Under the pieces are notes generated by a model, which had not been told where the DNA came from, ran no database searches, and saw only the letters and a list, made by a program, of their open reading frames with translations. Below, piece by piece: positions 9,701 through 17,849 of a stretch of DNA of 64,000 bases (the first letter of the stretch is position 1; every line of letters begins with the position of its first letter). A program made the translations under genes and the position numbers. Source of the DNA: Pedobacter sp. HDW13 (GTDB taxonomy: Bacteria; Bacteroidota; Bacteroidia; Sphingobacteriales; Sphingobacteriaceae); NCBI RefSeq assembly GCF_011303555.1, contig NZ_CP049868.1, forward strand, positions 1 to 64,000, written 5' to 3'.

Positions 9701-10370
9701 TACGCAAATTGAAATAGCCGCCATGTGGCCCGTAGCTCTGAAACGGGTGATGCGACGCTAAAAGAATCATTTTATCTTTGTTTTCTTCTAACAGCTGCTC
9801 CATTTTTACCAGTATTTCATCTTTGGTACGGCATTCGCACTCGCCGTTTGGATTAAATTTATTGTAGGGAAATAACCACCATTCGCTATCGTAGGCAATA
9901 ATGGTAAGCTTATCGGTTAATTTAATGGCCACCGGATCGGGACAACCATTATCGGGGATCAGTTTAAGCAAAGGATCATTCTGCGCCCTGAGGTAATCGC
10001 CCTGCGCCTGTATTTTGGCCAGGCCTTTGGGACCCGATTTATCCCAATCGTGGTTACCGGGAATGAAATAAACCGCAGCACCCATTTTACGCATGGGATC
10101 GAACTGGGAGTGTAATATCTTTTTGGTATCTTCTTCTTCAACACTACCGGGAAGGCCCATTCCGGTTGGATAAATGTTATCGCCCAGGTAGAGTACTGTA
10201 GTTTTTTTAGGGATGACCTGTTTGGCGGCATTTTTTAAATCCTGCATTTGTGCAGGGTTCATTTCGCCGGCATCGCCAAAAAGAATCACACGGTATTTCA
10301 CGTCATCCTGTGCAAAAGCAATGAGGTTGGTTAAACATAAGATTGAAAAAAGGGTAAATCTTTTAATCAT
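6765..10370 (-). CDS. Secreted metallophosphoesterase fused to an outer-membrane beta-barrel, with a kinase-like middle segment
   Basis: The 1201-residue protein starts with a signal peptide (cleavage near Ala20-Gln21). Residues 28-310 form a calcineurin-type metallophosphoesterase: GDAGE (Asp33), GDN at 63-65, GNHD at 105-108, the HH pair 207-208 and GHEH at 287-290. Residues about 850-1201 look like a BamA/Omp85-type surface-antigen barrel ending in the aromatic outer-membrane signature SLNFRY. Between them, residues 420-650 contain a Gly-rich stretch, a KEYVLRSVEK strand, GDWDRHEDQW at 572-581 and PRDRDQVFF at 598-606. That order is like secreted kinases of the CotH/FAM20/HipA type, and is my inference. 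The first two parts should lie in the periplasm or be surface-exposed. The gene is monocistronic. Confidence 0.85.
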   Translation of the reverse strand: MIKRFTLFSILCLTNLIAFAQDDVKYRVILFGDAGEMNPAQMQDLKNAAKQVIPKKTTVLYLGDNIYPTGMGLPGSVEEEDTKKILHSQFDPMRKMGAAVYFIPGNHDWDKSGPKGLAKIQAQGDYLRAQNDPLLKLIPDNGCPDPVAIKLTDKLTIIAYDSEWWLFPYNKFNPNGECECRTKDEILVKMEQLLEENKDKMILLASHHPFQSYGPHGGYFNLRNHIFPLTSLNKNLYIPMPVLGSVYPLLRSTLLSPEDLNHPAYKDMIKSITGVFGDYPNVTYVAGHEHGLQLIKGKHLQVISGSGSKVSPNKEGKTSLFHEMQQGYVVADQLKNNDMRYEYYIYSDTSVQRVYSYTKKFETISQKIRNRDKPITADSIFVSIKPEYDSVGRFHRFIFGENYRKEYAARTKVPVLRVSQMMGGLKATQRGGGNQSRSLRLEDKNGKEYVLRSVEKYPEVLLPPALRETFAKDVIKDNMSAQHPFSALVVPDLAKAAGIPHSSPIIGWVSPDDNLGEFEPAFANTLCLFEEREPVGESDSSPKMDKKLTDDNDNRLDGPAWVKARAFDILLGDWDRHEDQWRWKETKTKDGSLYTPVPRDRDQVFFSSDGKLQRYTQSSSLLPMMQGYERGIKDVNWFLWEGREISSRWTANIGEAEFDKIVKDFCANYNDAVFEKALKKLPEPSYSLHHDAFLAQLRNRIATLPKLMNQYYHFFNRIVDIEVTNKNERIQITDAPENGLSIKINKISKEGNIKDELFNRSFDPKVTKEIRVYMHNGNDSLILNNKNSGIKLRIIGGKGSKVYDFANSNGNVKLYGRTDKATYLGDDKNKIRKIISNDTANFSYIPKDMYRRNSWLLNAGYNNDDGVLLGLIYKQTNPGFRKQPYGNSQTISFLHSFSTKAFRFNYKGEWLKALGKGDIVVKADANAPNNTQNFFGFGNETHFDEHGDDIRYYRARFNLYQVDAAIRWRRPKSTFSVGPTYQYYKLNQEDNVGRFIENPAQLHSSDSLTVRNEKMFAGAFVNFTNNTRDNDLLPTLGSYVDFKLLGYKGVNKYSNSIGQFTASIALYKNLDGRKNFILADRFGGGVTVGKPAFYQALYLGGQGNLLGYRQFRFAGEHMFYNNLELRAKLGDLVSYVLPGQVGLLGFYDVGRVWKRDEPSTVWHHGVGGGVYFAPASLTVVRFVMGHSSDGWYPYVSLNFRY

Positions 10371-10428
10371 ATTCCGGTGTTTGTATAAAGATAGTTAATT
10401 TAAAATTTAATTTGTTTGATAGAAAAGC

Positions 10429-10538
10429 CGTCATCTCTACTGAAGCGCAGCGAAATGCCTGCCCGTACAGACGGAGAGAGGTCTATGATAGATTTCTCGA
10501 CTGCGTTGCACTTCACTCGAAATGACGACCCCGCAAGG
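10429..10538 (+). repeat. Dispersed intergenic repeat, copy A
   Basis: The element starts with CGTCATCTCTACTGAAG and ends with CACTCGAAATGACG followed by CCGCAAGG, so its ends are inverted. Related copies are at 36290-36419 in the same orientation and 40504-40604 in the opposite orientation. It lies between the phosphoesterase gene and an SdiA-type lipoprotein gene and has no coding capacity. A short tract rich in GACTTC/GGACCTC follows at 10566-10603. Confidence 0.75.
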
Positions 10539-10607
10539 CTAAGTTTTATAGACCAATTGGCATTCAGACTTCTGACACCGGACCTCGGACTTCTGACTTT
10601 TCAATAC

Positions 10608-11516
10608 CTACTTTTTCAATTTAAACATTAAAATATTTCCGGCGGCTAAAGTACCTCCTTCGTTAGAAATGTAAAGGTTATGGTCTTTATCAAATGCGAT
10701 GCCTTCGGGTTGATTGAAGAAACTACCTGCTAAAGGGTATGTTGCTTTGACTTTAAAATTCGCATCGGTTACTACCAGCAGTTTATTCATTGATGAAAGT
10801 ACGTACCATTCGTCAGTTGCTGTATTTTTAGCTAAGGCCGATGGACGGAATTTTGATTTTGTTGCACCCGACATTTTTTCGATTTCTTTGTGCGAAATAC
10901 CAAACTGACCACTAGCGGTAAAGGTACCATCGGCGGCTACTTTAAAGCCATAAATACTTGTCGATTTTGCCTTTGCATCGGGTTTGTTGTCTTTGGTCAA
11001 TATATAAATCATTCCTGCCTTTTCATCTGCAGCCAGGCCTTCGTATTCTGCCTTTGGCACCAGATCTTTGGTTTTAACTACATTGGCCACTGCAGGTGCA
11101 TTAATGCCTGCTATAGGGAAAGTATGCAGTTCGCCATTGCTTTTTAATACAATTACAAAATTATTGATGATCGCCAGGTCTTCATAATCGCCTTTACCTC
11201 CAAATTTGGTAAACTTTGCGGTTTTATCGGTTAAACCTAAATGGAAAAGATCTCCATCTTCATCCTGAATGGCAAATACTTCTTTAGCATCGCCATTGTA
11301 GAATACAATACCCGAAATTTCAAAAAGGTTCTGTGGCATATTGTATTTCACAGGGTTTGCCAAATCGTAAGGAAACGTTCCTTCTGGCGCATCTGCAGCA
11401 ACATTTTCTGTATTAGCAGTTTGTTTATCGTCGCGATTACTGTTTACACACGATATGCCTAAAAAAGCTGTTGCAACCAAAAGGCCCGAGGCAATAAAAG
11501 TTCTTTTATAATTCAT
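10608..11516 (-). CDS. SdiA-regulated-domain lipoprotein (beta-propeller)
   Basis: This 302-residue protein has a lipoprotein signal with the lipobox LGISC (Cys23). The mature domain shows the regular blade motifs of the SdiA-regulated/YjiK-like propeller: FEISGIVF, GDYEDLAI, YEGLAAD, FRPSALA and FNQPEGIAFD. These recurring acidic-Gly-Leu/Ile-Ala motifs normally face the centre of the propeller. The family is exported and has no established reaction; a phosphate- or metal-linked role is sometimes suspected. It is the last gene of an operon with ppk1, starting 13 bases after the ppk1 stop, which ties it to polyphosphate metabolism. Confidence 0.8.
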   Translation of the reverse strand: MNYKRTFIASGLLVATAFLGISCVNSNRDDKQTANTENVAADAPEGTFPYDLANPVKYNMPQNLFEISGIVFYNGDAKEVFAIQDEDGDLFHLGLTDKTAKFTKFGGKGDYEDLAIINNFVIVLKSNGELHTFPIAGINAPAVANVVKTKDLVPKAEYEGLAADEKAGMIYILTKDNKPDAKAKSTSIYGFKVAADGTFTASGQFGISHKEIEKMSGATKSKFRPSALAKNTATDEWYVLSSMNKLLVVTDANFKVKATYPLAGSFFNQPEGIAFDKDHNLYISNEGGTLAAGNILMFKLKK

Positions 11517-11528
11517 AGGTAATTAAAT

Positions 11529-13571
11529 TTAATGTTTGTTTTTTAATAATTGGTAAATGCCACGCTGCGAGCTTATCGGGGTACCAATCGTTTCTACAGG
11601 TATATTTTCCATGTGTTCATCAATACAAACAGCCTGCACGTTATCTTGTTTTTGAATGGCAACGATATCGATAATTTCCTGCTTAACCTGTGCATCGTAA
11701 ATCGGGAAACAGACTTCAATGCGGCGGTAAATATTGCGGTTCATCCAATCGGCCGAACCCAGAAATACGTCTTCTTTACCCAGGTTATGGAATATAAAAA
11801 TACGGCCATGTTCCAGATAACGATCTACAATGCGGGTAACCTTAATGTTTTCGCTCATTCCCTGCACACCAGGCACCAGACGGCAAATGCTGCGTACAAT
11901 CATATCAATTTTTACTCCTGCTGTTGAGGCCTCATAAAGTTTATCAATCAAAACTTTTTCTTCGAGGTTGTTCATTTTAATGGTTATTGCTGCAGGCTTG
12001 CCTTGTTTGGCATGTGCTATTTCGCGATCAATTAACTCCAGAAAAACCGTTTGAAGGTTAAACTGCGCCACCAGCAGGTGTTTAAAATGAATCAGATCGG
12101 AAGCGGATGGTTTTACCCTTTTGGCCAGAAAAATAAACAGGAGTTCTACTTCGCGTAGCATTTCCTTGTTGGCCGTCATTAAAACATGATCGGTATAAAA
12201 TGCGGCGGTACTTTCGTTAAAATTACCGGTAGAAAATAATCCGGAGTAATGCATCCTGTCGCCAACCTGACGTTTAACCAGCGCTACCTTGGCATGTACT
12301 TTTAAAGCTGTTACACTGTAAATAATATCCACACCAACCTCGCGCATTTTCTTTGCCCATTTAATATTGTTGGCTTCATCAAAACGGGCTTTAAGCTCAA
12401 CCAAAACTGTAACTTTCTTACCATTTTTGGCTGCGCTGATGAGTGCATTCACAATTTTCGAATCGCTGGCTACACGGTAAAGGGTAACGTATATTTCACG
12501 CGTATCGGCATCAATTGCGGCTTCGTTAAAAAAGCGCAAAATACTGTCGTAACTCTGGTAAGGGGTATGTACAATAATATCTTTTTGGTAAATGGCTTCA
12601 GTTAAGGAACCTGTTATCCAATCGGTATTGCATATTTTTGGCCAGTTCTCATTCGATAGTTTCGGCAAATTTACCGGGAATGACATCAGGTCTTTCAGGT
12701 TATGATACTGCCCTCCTTCTATCCTGTTGGCTTTTTTTAAATTGAAAAGCTTCTTCAACCGGTCCATTACTTCATCCGGAATGCCGGGCTGATGCAAAAA
12801 GCGGGTAGCGAGACCTAAATCGCGTTTTAAAAGCTGTTTTTCCAGCTGATCGGATAAACTGCCCGGGTACTCATCTTTCAGGTCGAGCTCGGCATCGCGG
12901 GTAATTTTAAAACTGTAACAACCGCTAACCTCCTGATCGGGGAATATCCTATCTAGGTGAAAGCGGATAATATCATCCAGAAAAACAATAAATATACCAT
13001 CAGCCGTATCTACTTTATAAAAACGGGGCAACTGATTAGAGGGGATATTTAAAATTATCGTTTCGGTTTCTTCTTCTTTTTTTAGCGTAACCAAAAAGTA
13101 CAACTCGTTGTTGGAAGGAAAGAAACCGCTATCAGTTTTTAAATAAACGGGCTGCAAAAAGGCCATTACCTGACTTAAAAAGTACCAGGTAAGGTTTTGC
13201 TCAATTTGGGCTGGAATGGGCTCACCGTAAATTAAGTTTATCTTATTTTCTTTAAGCTGGGGAATAAGTTGTGTACGGAGCACTTTACCATATCGCTGCT
13301 GTTGATCGGTAATAAACTGATTAGCGGTATTTAATAAATTATCGTCGATTTTAATGTCACTATCTTCGCGGTTACTCAATTTCTCTAATGCCAGTAAAAT
13401 AGGCATGCGTACGCGATAAAACTCATCGAGGTTAGACGAAAATATGGATAAAAACTTAATGCGTTCCAATAATGGCACCGTACTGCGTTCGGCTTCCATT
13501 AAAATGCGCTCGTTAAATTTTAGCCAGCTTAAATCGCGGTTAAAGAAAGTAGTTTCGATCATTTGTTCCAT
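11529..13571 (-). CDS. ppk1: Polyphosphate kinase 1
   Basis: The 680-residue protein is a full-length PPK1, which reversibly makes polyphosphate from ATP. The N-terminal signature NRDLSWLKFNERIL is at 11-24, followed by the head domain and two phospholipase-D-like C-terminal domains. The autophosphorylated His is His426 in LKVHAKVAL. A second conserved His is in FIFHNLGKEDVFLGSADWMNRN (split here) near residue 590. The start codon overlaps the stop of the upstream HD-PycTM gene by one base (TAATG), indicating translational coupling. The SdiA-regulated-type lipoprotein gene follows 13 bases downstream. Everything expected for an active enzyme is present. Confidence 0.97.
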   Translation of the reverse strand: MEQMIETTFFNRDLSWLKFNERILMEAERSTVPLLERIKFLSIFSSNLDEFYRVRMPILLALEKLSNREDSDIKIDDNLLNTANQFITDQQQRYGKVLRTQLIPQLKENKINLIYGEPIPAQIEQNLTWYFLSQVMAFLQPVYLKTDSGFFPSNNELYFLVTLKKEEETETIILNIPSNQLPRFYKVDTADGIFIVFLDDIIRFHLDRIFPDQEVSGCYSFKITRDAELDLKDEYPGSLSDQLEKQLLKRDLGLATRFLHQPGIPDEVMDRLKKLFNLKKANRIEGGQYHNLKDLMSFPVNLPKLSNENWPKICNTDWITGSLTEAIYQKDIIVHTPYQSYDSILRFFNEAAIDADTREIYVTLYRVASDSKIVNALISAAKNGKKVTVLVELKARFDEANNIKWAKKMREVGVDIIYSVTALKVHAKVALVKRQVGDRMHYSGLFSTGNFNESTAAFYTDHVLMTANKEMLREVELLFIFLAKRVKPSASDLIHFKHLLVAQFNLQTVFLELIDREIAHAKQGKPAAITIKMNNLEEKVLIDKLYEASTAGVKIDMIVRSICRLVPGVQGMSENIKVTRIVDRYLEHGRIFIFHNLGKEDVFLGSADWMNRNIYRRIEVCFPIYDAQVKQEIIDIVAIQKQDNVQAVCIDEHMENIPVETIGTPISSQRGIYQLLKNKH

Positions 13572-14785
13572 TAAAGTTTACCGTAAGCTGCGTAAGCAAT
13601 AACGAATGCAAATACTGCGGCAATTAAGCCCCACATAAAAATATTGTAGGCCAGGCGAATGAGTTTATATTTACGGCCCAAAACCACACCCTGCGAGTAC
13701 ACATCGGTAATTAGGGTGCCGTATAAAAAGTCTTTATCGTTCATTACCTTAATCATTCCTTCTGTATAACTGGGCAAACTCATTTTATAAAAGTTACCAA
13801 AAAACAGCAGGTTCACTTTTTTATTGTCCATATCTTCTTTGGTAAATTCTCCTTTTGGGATAGATGGACGGGTAGATAGAATAGAAACCACCACACAGGT
13901 TAAACTAACTAATAGTAAAATAAAAGTGGGAATAATCAGATTGCCATGATCTTCGAGCCTGCGTAGCAGCAAACTCACAATTAGCGAAAGCATAATGGAG
14001 TTTACGGTAATCAGTATGTGTGCTTTATTATCCGCCATATCGCTAAGGCGTTGGTTGTTGGCCGAGGTAATACGGAACATGGTTTCGATACCTTTATCAG
14101 GCCTGTCGTCTTTATCTTTCTTTTTCTTTCCGGTTACTACTTCGGGTGCAAAATTTTCGGTCTCGGCCAGCTCAGTGCTGATTTCTTCCTGGGCAGTAAG
14201 CTTACTTTTTAATTTAGCGATGTTTGCCTGTTTCTGATCGCTTAACAACAGGCTTGCATAATCGGTAAGGTAATGGTGCGATTCCATAAATTGGATATCT
14301 TTTTGGCGCCATTCGGTTTTGCTGATGTCTTTTTTGTAAATCAGTTCTACTTCTTTGTGCATTAACTTTCCTTTTTTTCGAAAATCGGGCAGTCCAAGGT
14401 GGAAAAGATCTGCATCGCAAAGAATTTTATCGGTTTGGTTGGTTGGTTGCTGAGGAATTTTTGTGGCTAAAATAGCACTTTTAACACCCTCACGCACATC
14501 TGCACTTACCCCATTTTTCTCCAAAAAATGATCGGCCATTTCAGCCCCTTTTGCTTCGTGGTTTAATGCATCTTCAAAATAACCGGTATCGTGAAAGTAA
14601 GCTGCTACGGTTACCACGAAGAAATCCTGCTCACTTAGCTGGTAATGGTTGGCAATTTGCTGCGCCGCATTAACCACTTCTTCGGTGTGTGCAAAATTGT
14701 GGTAAACCAACCTCGGATCGTTATGGGTTTGGAAGTAATGGCTAACATGCCGGGCTGCATCTTCCTGCAATTGTTTATAGTTCAT
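13571..14785 (-). CDS. HD phosphohydrolase fused to a PycTM (DUF5706, Pycsar-effector-type) membrane domain
   Basis: The 404-residue protein has an N-terminal HD domain: His29 in VYHNFAH, the HD pair 65-66 in AAYFHDTGY and an Asp in CDADLFHLGLPDF. A charged linker (KKKKDKDDRPDKG) leads at about residue 232 to a domain matching the PycTM family. It has the cytoplasmic lead FRITSANNQRLSDMADNKAH, then membrane spans at about 257-273, 283-303 and 378-400. PycTM domains are the membrane-damaging part of Pycsar antiphage effectors triggered by cCMP or cUMP. No pyrimidine cyclase is encoded nearby. The gene overlaps ppk1 by one base, so a link to nucleotide or polyphosphate signalling is likely. Confidence 0.85.
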   Translation of the reverse strand: MNYKQLQEDAARHVSHYFQTHNDPRLVYHNFAHTEEVVNAAQQIANHYQLSEQDFFVVTVAAYFHDTGYFEDALNHEAKGAEMADHFLEKNGVSADVREGVKSAILATKIPQQPTNQTDKILCDADLFHLGLPDFRKKGKLMHKEVELIYKKDISKTEWRQKDIQFMESHHYLTDYASLLLSDQKQANIAKLKSKLTAQEEISTELAETENFAPEVVTGKKKKDKDDRPDKGIETMFRITSANNQRLSDMADNKAHILITVNSIMLSLIVSLLLRRLEDHGNLIIPTFILLLVSLTCVVVSILSTRPSIPKGEFTKEDMDNKKVNLLFFGNFYKMSLPSYTEGMIKVMNDKDFLYGTLITDVYSQGVVLGRKYKLIRLAYNIFMWGLIAAVFAFVIAYAAYGKL

Positions 14786-15180
14786 GAGCGTATTCGGGCT
14801 GGGATAATTTATTGTTTTGAAGGAAATGCATTTTCTTTAAATCAATTAAAGCTAAAATTGTTTCGATTTTATGATTTAAAATTACGCTAATTTTAACAAA
14901 AACAATGTTCATCTGCCTTAAACAATAATAATGCCTGTTTATTTTACAAAAAGACTAAAGTCGGAGGTCGGGAGATCGGGGTTGGAGGTCTGGATGCAGA
15001 ACCAAAACTTAATGTGCTTAATTACTTAATGGTGAAAAGTCGAAGACAATGAGGCACTGCCCTTCGACTACGCTCAGGGTGACAGGCTTTTAAATTTCGG
15101 GTACCCTTTGAAATGAAGGCTTGGTTAGGCTACAAAACACATGAGTGATGAAGTAATACCGAATGAACCAATAAACATAC
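14786..15180. other. Intergenic region with repeat remnants
   Basis: No coding sequence is supported here. Positions 14957-14993 hold a GGAGGTC/GGGAGATCGG-rich tract of the same kind as that at 10566-10603. Positions 15061-15086 carry a CTTCGACTACGCTCAGGGTGACAGG motif, a member of the short dispersed family also seen at 23839-23866 and 36250-36263. Confidence 0.5.
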
Positions 15181-15681
15181 TTAGCTTTTAAACCCGGCCA
15201 GTGCAGTATCAACCAAAGGCGCCACACTTAAAAAATTGTTAGCAAGCACAAGAATTTCCTCTTCTATATTTCTACCTTCGAAACTCACCCAGCCTTCCAT
15301 TAAAGTTAAAGGACCATATTTTATGCTTACATTTGGCCATTGTTGCTCCAATGTTTTAAAATCGTATCTAAATGAGTCTGCAAATTTTCTGCTCTCTATT
15401 GTGTAACCAGCCAAATGCCTCAATTTAAATGCGTGGATATTGTACAACAGCTTTTGTTCGCGGTTGCTTGCTTCGCTTATCCAAACGGAAAAAAATATCC
15501 GGGTTTTGGCCAATAAAGGATCTTCGTTTGGGCTACACCATGCCTTTTTAAATATTTTTACGCAAACACAGTCCAATACTTCAACTACAGCAACTTCGAG
15601 CTGCATTTCTTTTAGCTGTTCCTGATTGAGCTGGTTTACAGCCTTACTAAATATTTCGAGGTATTTTTCAGATCCGATCAT
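15181..15681 (-). CDS. Conserved-looking hypothetical cytoplasmic protein
   Basis: I do not recognise this 166-residue protein. It has no signal peptide or membrane span. The sequence is a mix of helix and strand with several Trp residues (CSPNEDP, VWISEASNREQKLLYN, MEGWVSF) and a pair of Cys at residues 37 and 39 (DCVCVK). A segment reading SRKFADSFRYDFKTLEQQWP sits in the centre. Codon use is like the neighbours, and an uninterrupted frame of this length argues that it is real. It stands alone, with repeats upstream of its 3' end and the HD-Pnk terminator beyond its start. Confidence 0.6.
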   Translation of the reverse strand: MIGSEKYLEIFSKAVNQLNQEQLKEMQLEVAVVEVLDCVCVKIFKKAWCSPNEDPLLAKTRIFFSVWISEASNREQKLLYNIHAFKLRHLAGYTIESRKFADSFRYDFKTLEQQWPNVSIKYGPLTLMEGWVSFEGRNIEEEILVLANNFLSVAPLVDTALAGFKS

Positions 15682-15765
15682 TCACTGAAGTGGTTTTGTT
15701 TGCAATTTATTGCTTTTATCTTAAATGTGGCTGATCATCTTCCTAAAGTACGTGCAAATTAAATA

Positions 15766-15795
15766 AAGCCGGAATCTATTAAAAGACCCCGGCTT
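15766..15795 (-). terminator. Terminator of the RNA-ligase/HD-Pnk operon
   Basis: On the minus strand AAGCCGG and CCGGCTT form a perfect 7-base stem, followed by TTTATTTAA. It lies about 30 bases after the stop of the HD-Pnk gene. Confidence 0.65.
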
Positions 15796-15825
15796 AATCA
15801 CCTGCATTTTAGGTAATCAATAAAA

Positions 15826-16932
15826 TTATTTAATCTGGTAAATTACTTCATGTGCTTCCCAGGGAGCCGGTACTTCCAACTTATGTACCAGTTTCTCTAA
15901 AACCATAGCAGGCACCACAGCATCGCGGTTTTTGTTCTGCTGCGATAACAACTGATGCGGCACTTCGATATACACCAGGCGCACTTTGGCTTTGTAGGTA
16001 TTAAAAAGCTCTATTAACTGCACACGCATTTGCCCGGTAATATTGGTTGCATTCCACACAAAAGGCTGCTGCTTGCGCAGGTACACCCGAGCTTGTTCTT
16101 TGGCCTCTTGTATTACCCTGCCATTACCAGCCTTATCAGTTGCTTTAATGCCCCATTTTACACGGATGGCATCTAATGAAATAACCGGCCAATCGCCATA
16201 ATGCTGCTTAATAAAAGTATCTTTCCCTGCACCGGGAAGACCACTCATTAAAACCACCTCGGCCAATGGCTGCTCAAAAGGTACATAATCCAGATAGCTG
16301 TCTTCGTGCTGCAAATAATGTATTTTGGCTTCACCAGAGATAAACTGGCGTGCCTGCCCCCAACATTGGTGCTCTTTACAAAATTCTTCGAAACAGGCTA
16401 TCCGGTATAACATATCTTCCTGATCAATGCAGATACGGCCAAGCATATCGGCGCTTGCCAGTAAAGCCAGCCATTGGGTATTTACTTCCATGCTTACTTT
16501 TACCAAAGCTTTTAGCGGATCGGGCTTTTCGAACAACCAGATCGGAAAACCATGGTAACGCACCAGGCCAACAACCTGCTCGCGAATGGCGAAAGGCACT
16601 TTACCATCTAAATACAGTAGTTTACGGGCAAACTGCGCACCTTTACGTGCGTGCCCGTTGGAGGTGATGCTTCCATCGGGTTCAAAAACCGTTGTACTGT
16701 ACTTCTCTACATCGTGCAACAGCGCTGCTGTCCACAAAATTTCCTGCTCCTGAGCCGGTAAGGCTTTAAAATCAGCTTTATTTTGCAAGGCAGCCAAAAC
16801 CATTTGCGTATGTATGGCTACATCGCCTTCGGTATGATAACGTTTATCCTGCTCTACACCATTCATCCGTTTCACCCAGTCGAACTGTGTTTCGAGGTAT
16901 TCCCAGTTTTTATTTTCGCTAAAGGTCCACAT
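15826..16932 (-). CDS. HD-Pnk: HD phosphoesterase fused to a P-loop polynucleotide kinase
   Basis: The 368-residue protein has two parts. Residues 25-180 are an HD domain with His41, the HD pair 73-74 (ALLHDVEKYS), His94 and His127 (RYHGFP), and a late Asp162 (ASADMLGR). From 225 on is a P-loop kinase with Walker A GLPGAGKD at 231-238, the catalytic-type SLDAIR (Asp254) and a lid segment NKNRDAVVPAMVLEKL. This is the layout of HD-Pnk, described in Runella slithyformis as a 2',3'-phosphoesterase plus 5'-OH polynucleotide kinase that heals broken RNA or DNA ends. The gene overlaps the upstream RNA ligase gene by 14 bases, so healing and sealing enzymes are made together. Confidence 0.88.
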   Translation of the reverse strand: MWTFSENKNWEYLETQFDWVKRMNGVEQDKRYHTEGDVAIHTQMVLAALQNKADFKALPAQEQEILWTAALLHDVEKYSTTVFEPDGSITSNGHARKGAQFARKLLYLDGKVPFAIREQVVGLVRYHGFPIWLFEKPDPLKALVKVSMEVNTQWLALLASADMLGRICIDQEDMLYRIACFEEFCKEHQCWGQARQFISGEAKIHYLQHEDSYLDYVPFEQPLAEVVLMSGLPGAGKDTFIKQHYGDWPVISLDAIRVKWGIKATDKAGNGRVIQEAKEQARVYLRKQQPFVWNATNITGQMRVQLIELFNTYKAKVRLVYIEVPHQLLSQQNKNRDAVVPAMVLEKLVHKLEVPAPWEAHEVIYQIK

Positions 16933-17626
16933 TTTTACCTCCTTCGTTAATTAAGGCTGCACGTTTCCAGTTCCTGGTCCAATGTTCGTCGGTTTTAACG
17001 TGTCCTTTCCTTACATATTTAAATACATTTTGGGCAAAGGCATCAACCTCGTAGCCTTCAGCATTGCGGCTAACAATCCCCTCCATGGTTGTTTCTTTGT
17101 TCTCGTAAACATCAAACGGCTCAAAAGCACCCTTCCCGGAAACCAAAGTCAGTATTTCGGTTTCAAATTGTTTCTGATTAACCGGTGTTTGTTCTGTTTT
17201 AAGCACCGGCACCGTAGGTAAATCAATCAGTTTTGCATAAAATCTGGTTTCTTCCCAGCTTAGCCAACGGCCATGCTCGCGGATGCCGAAAACATAAAAA
17301 TGATGTTCGAGTTTACGGTAAGCAATAGAATGTGTGGCGTATAAATTTTCTATAAAAAATTCCAGATCGCCCAGATCATGTTTTACCATTTGCCAGAAAC
17401 GCCTTAAACTTTCCGTCCAGGGTGAAGTAGTTGGCGCTGCATGCGAACGTGCAAAAACTCCATATCGGGACAGGCAATTGTTTTCGCCGTCTAATTTTTC
17501 GGTATGTATCAATGTTGGGATCTGTTGTATTTTATCCCAATAGTCGTGCTGTATCCTGTCGTCGCTGGTTGTTCCCGGCGAAAACGGATAATGATACGTA
17601 CGACCATATTTTTGTGAAATAGTCAT
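16919..17626 (-). CDS. ATP-dependent RNA ligase
   Basis: This 235-residue protein is a nucleotidyltransferase of the RNA ligase type. The nucleotidyl-accepting Lys is Lys44 in EKLDGENN (motif I, KxDG). An Arg follows in FARSHAAPTTSPW, then motif III-like HFYVFGI, motif IV EGIVSR and motif V FKYVRKGHVK. It is compact and lacks an evident extra C-terminal domain beyond about 25 residues. It would seal 3'-OH and 5'-phosphate ends of RNA using ATP. It is the first gene of a two-gene operon and overlaps the HD-Pnk gene, which makes exactly such ends. A repair function for cleaved RNA, such as tRNA, is inferred. Confidence 0.88.
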   Translation of the reverse strand: MTISQKYGRTYHYPFSPGTTSDDRIQHDYWDKIQQIPTLIHTEKLDGENNCLSRYGVFARSHAAPTTSPWTESLRRFWQMVKHDLGDLEFFIENLYATHSIAYRKLEHHFYVFGIREHGRWLSWEETRFYAKLIDLPTVPVLKTEQTPVNQKQFETEILTLVSGKGAFEPFDVYENKETTMEGIVSRNAEGYEVDAFAQNVFKYVRKGHVKTDEHWTRNWKRAALINEGGKNVDL

Positions 17627-17849
17627 CTTGTAATCAGTAAAAATAAAAGATATAGTAATTACTCCCTTCCAGATTTGGAAAGATCATTTAACATGAATGT
17701 GCAAATGAGATTACATGACTCAAAGGATAATTTTTTTAATACTGTTGCAAATGTAATAAAACCAAATCAAATTCCCGCTCATGTTTCCCGCTAATCTATT
17801 CTGAGTCAATCCCATATCTTTTTCGGTTCGTTTCAAACATCACTTTAAA

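Noticed and set aside
11550..11927. 125-codon plus-strand frame opposite ppk1
   Set aside because: It lies antisense to the conserved C-terminal catalytic region of PPK1 and resembles no protein.
13571..14785. A complete Pycsar antiphage system
   Set aside because: Only the PycTM domain is present. No uridylate or cytidylate cyclase is encoded within several kb on either side.
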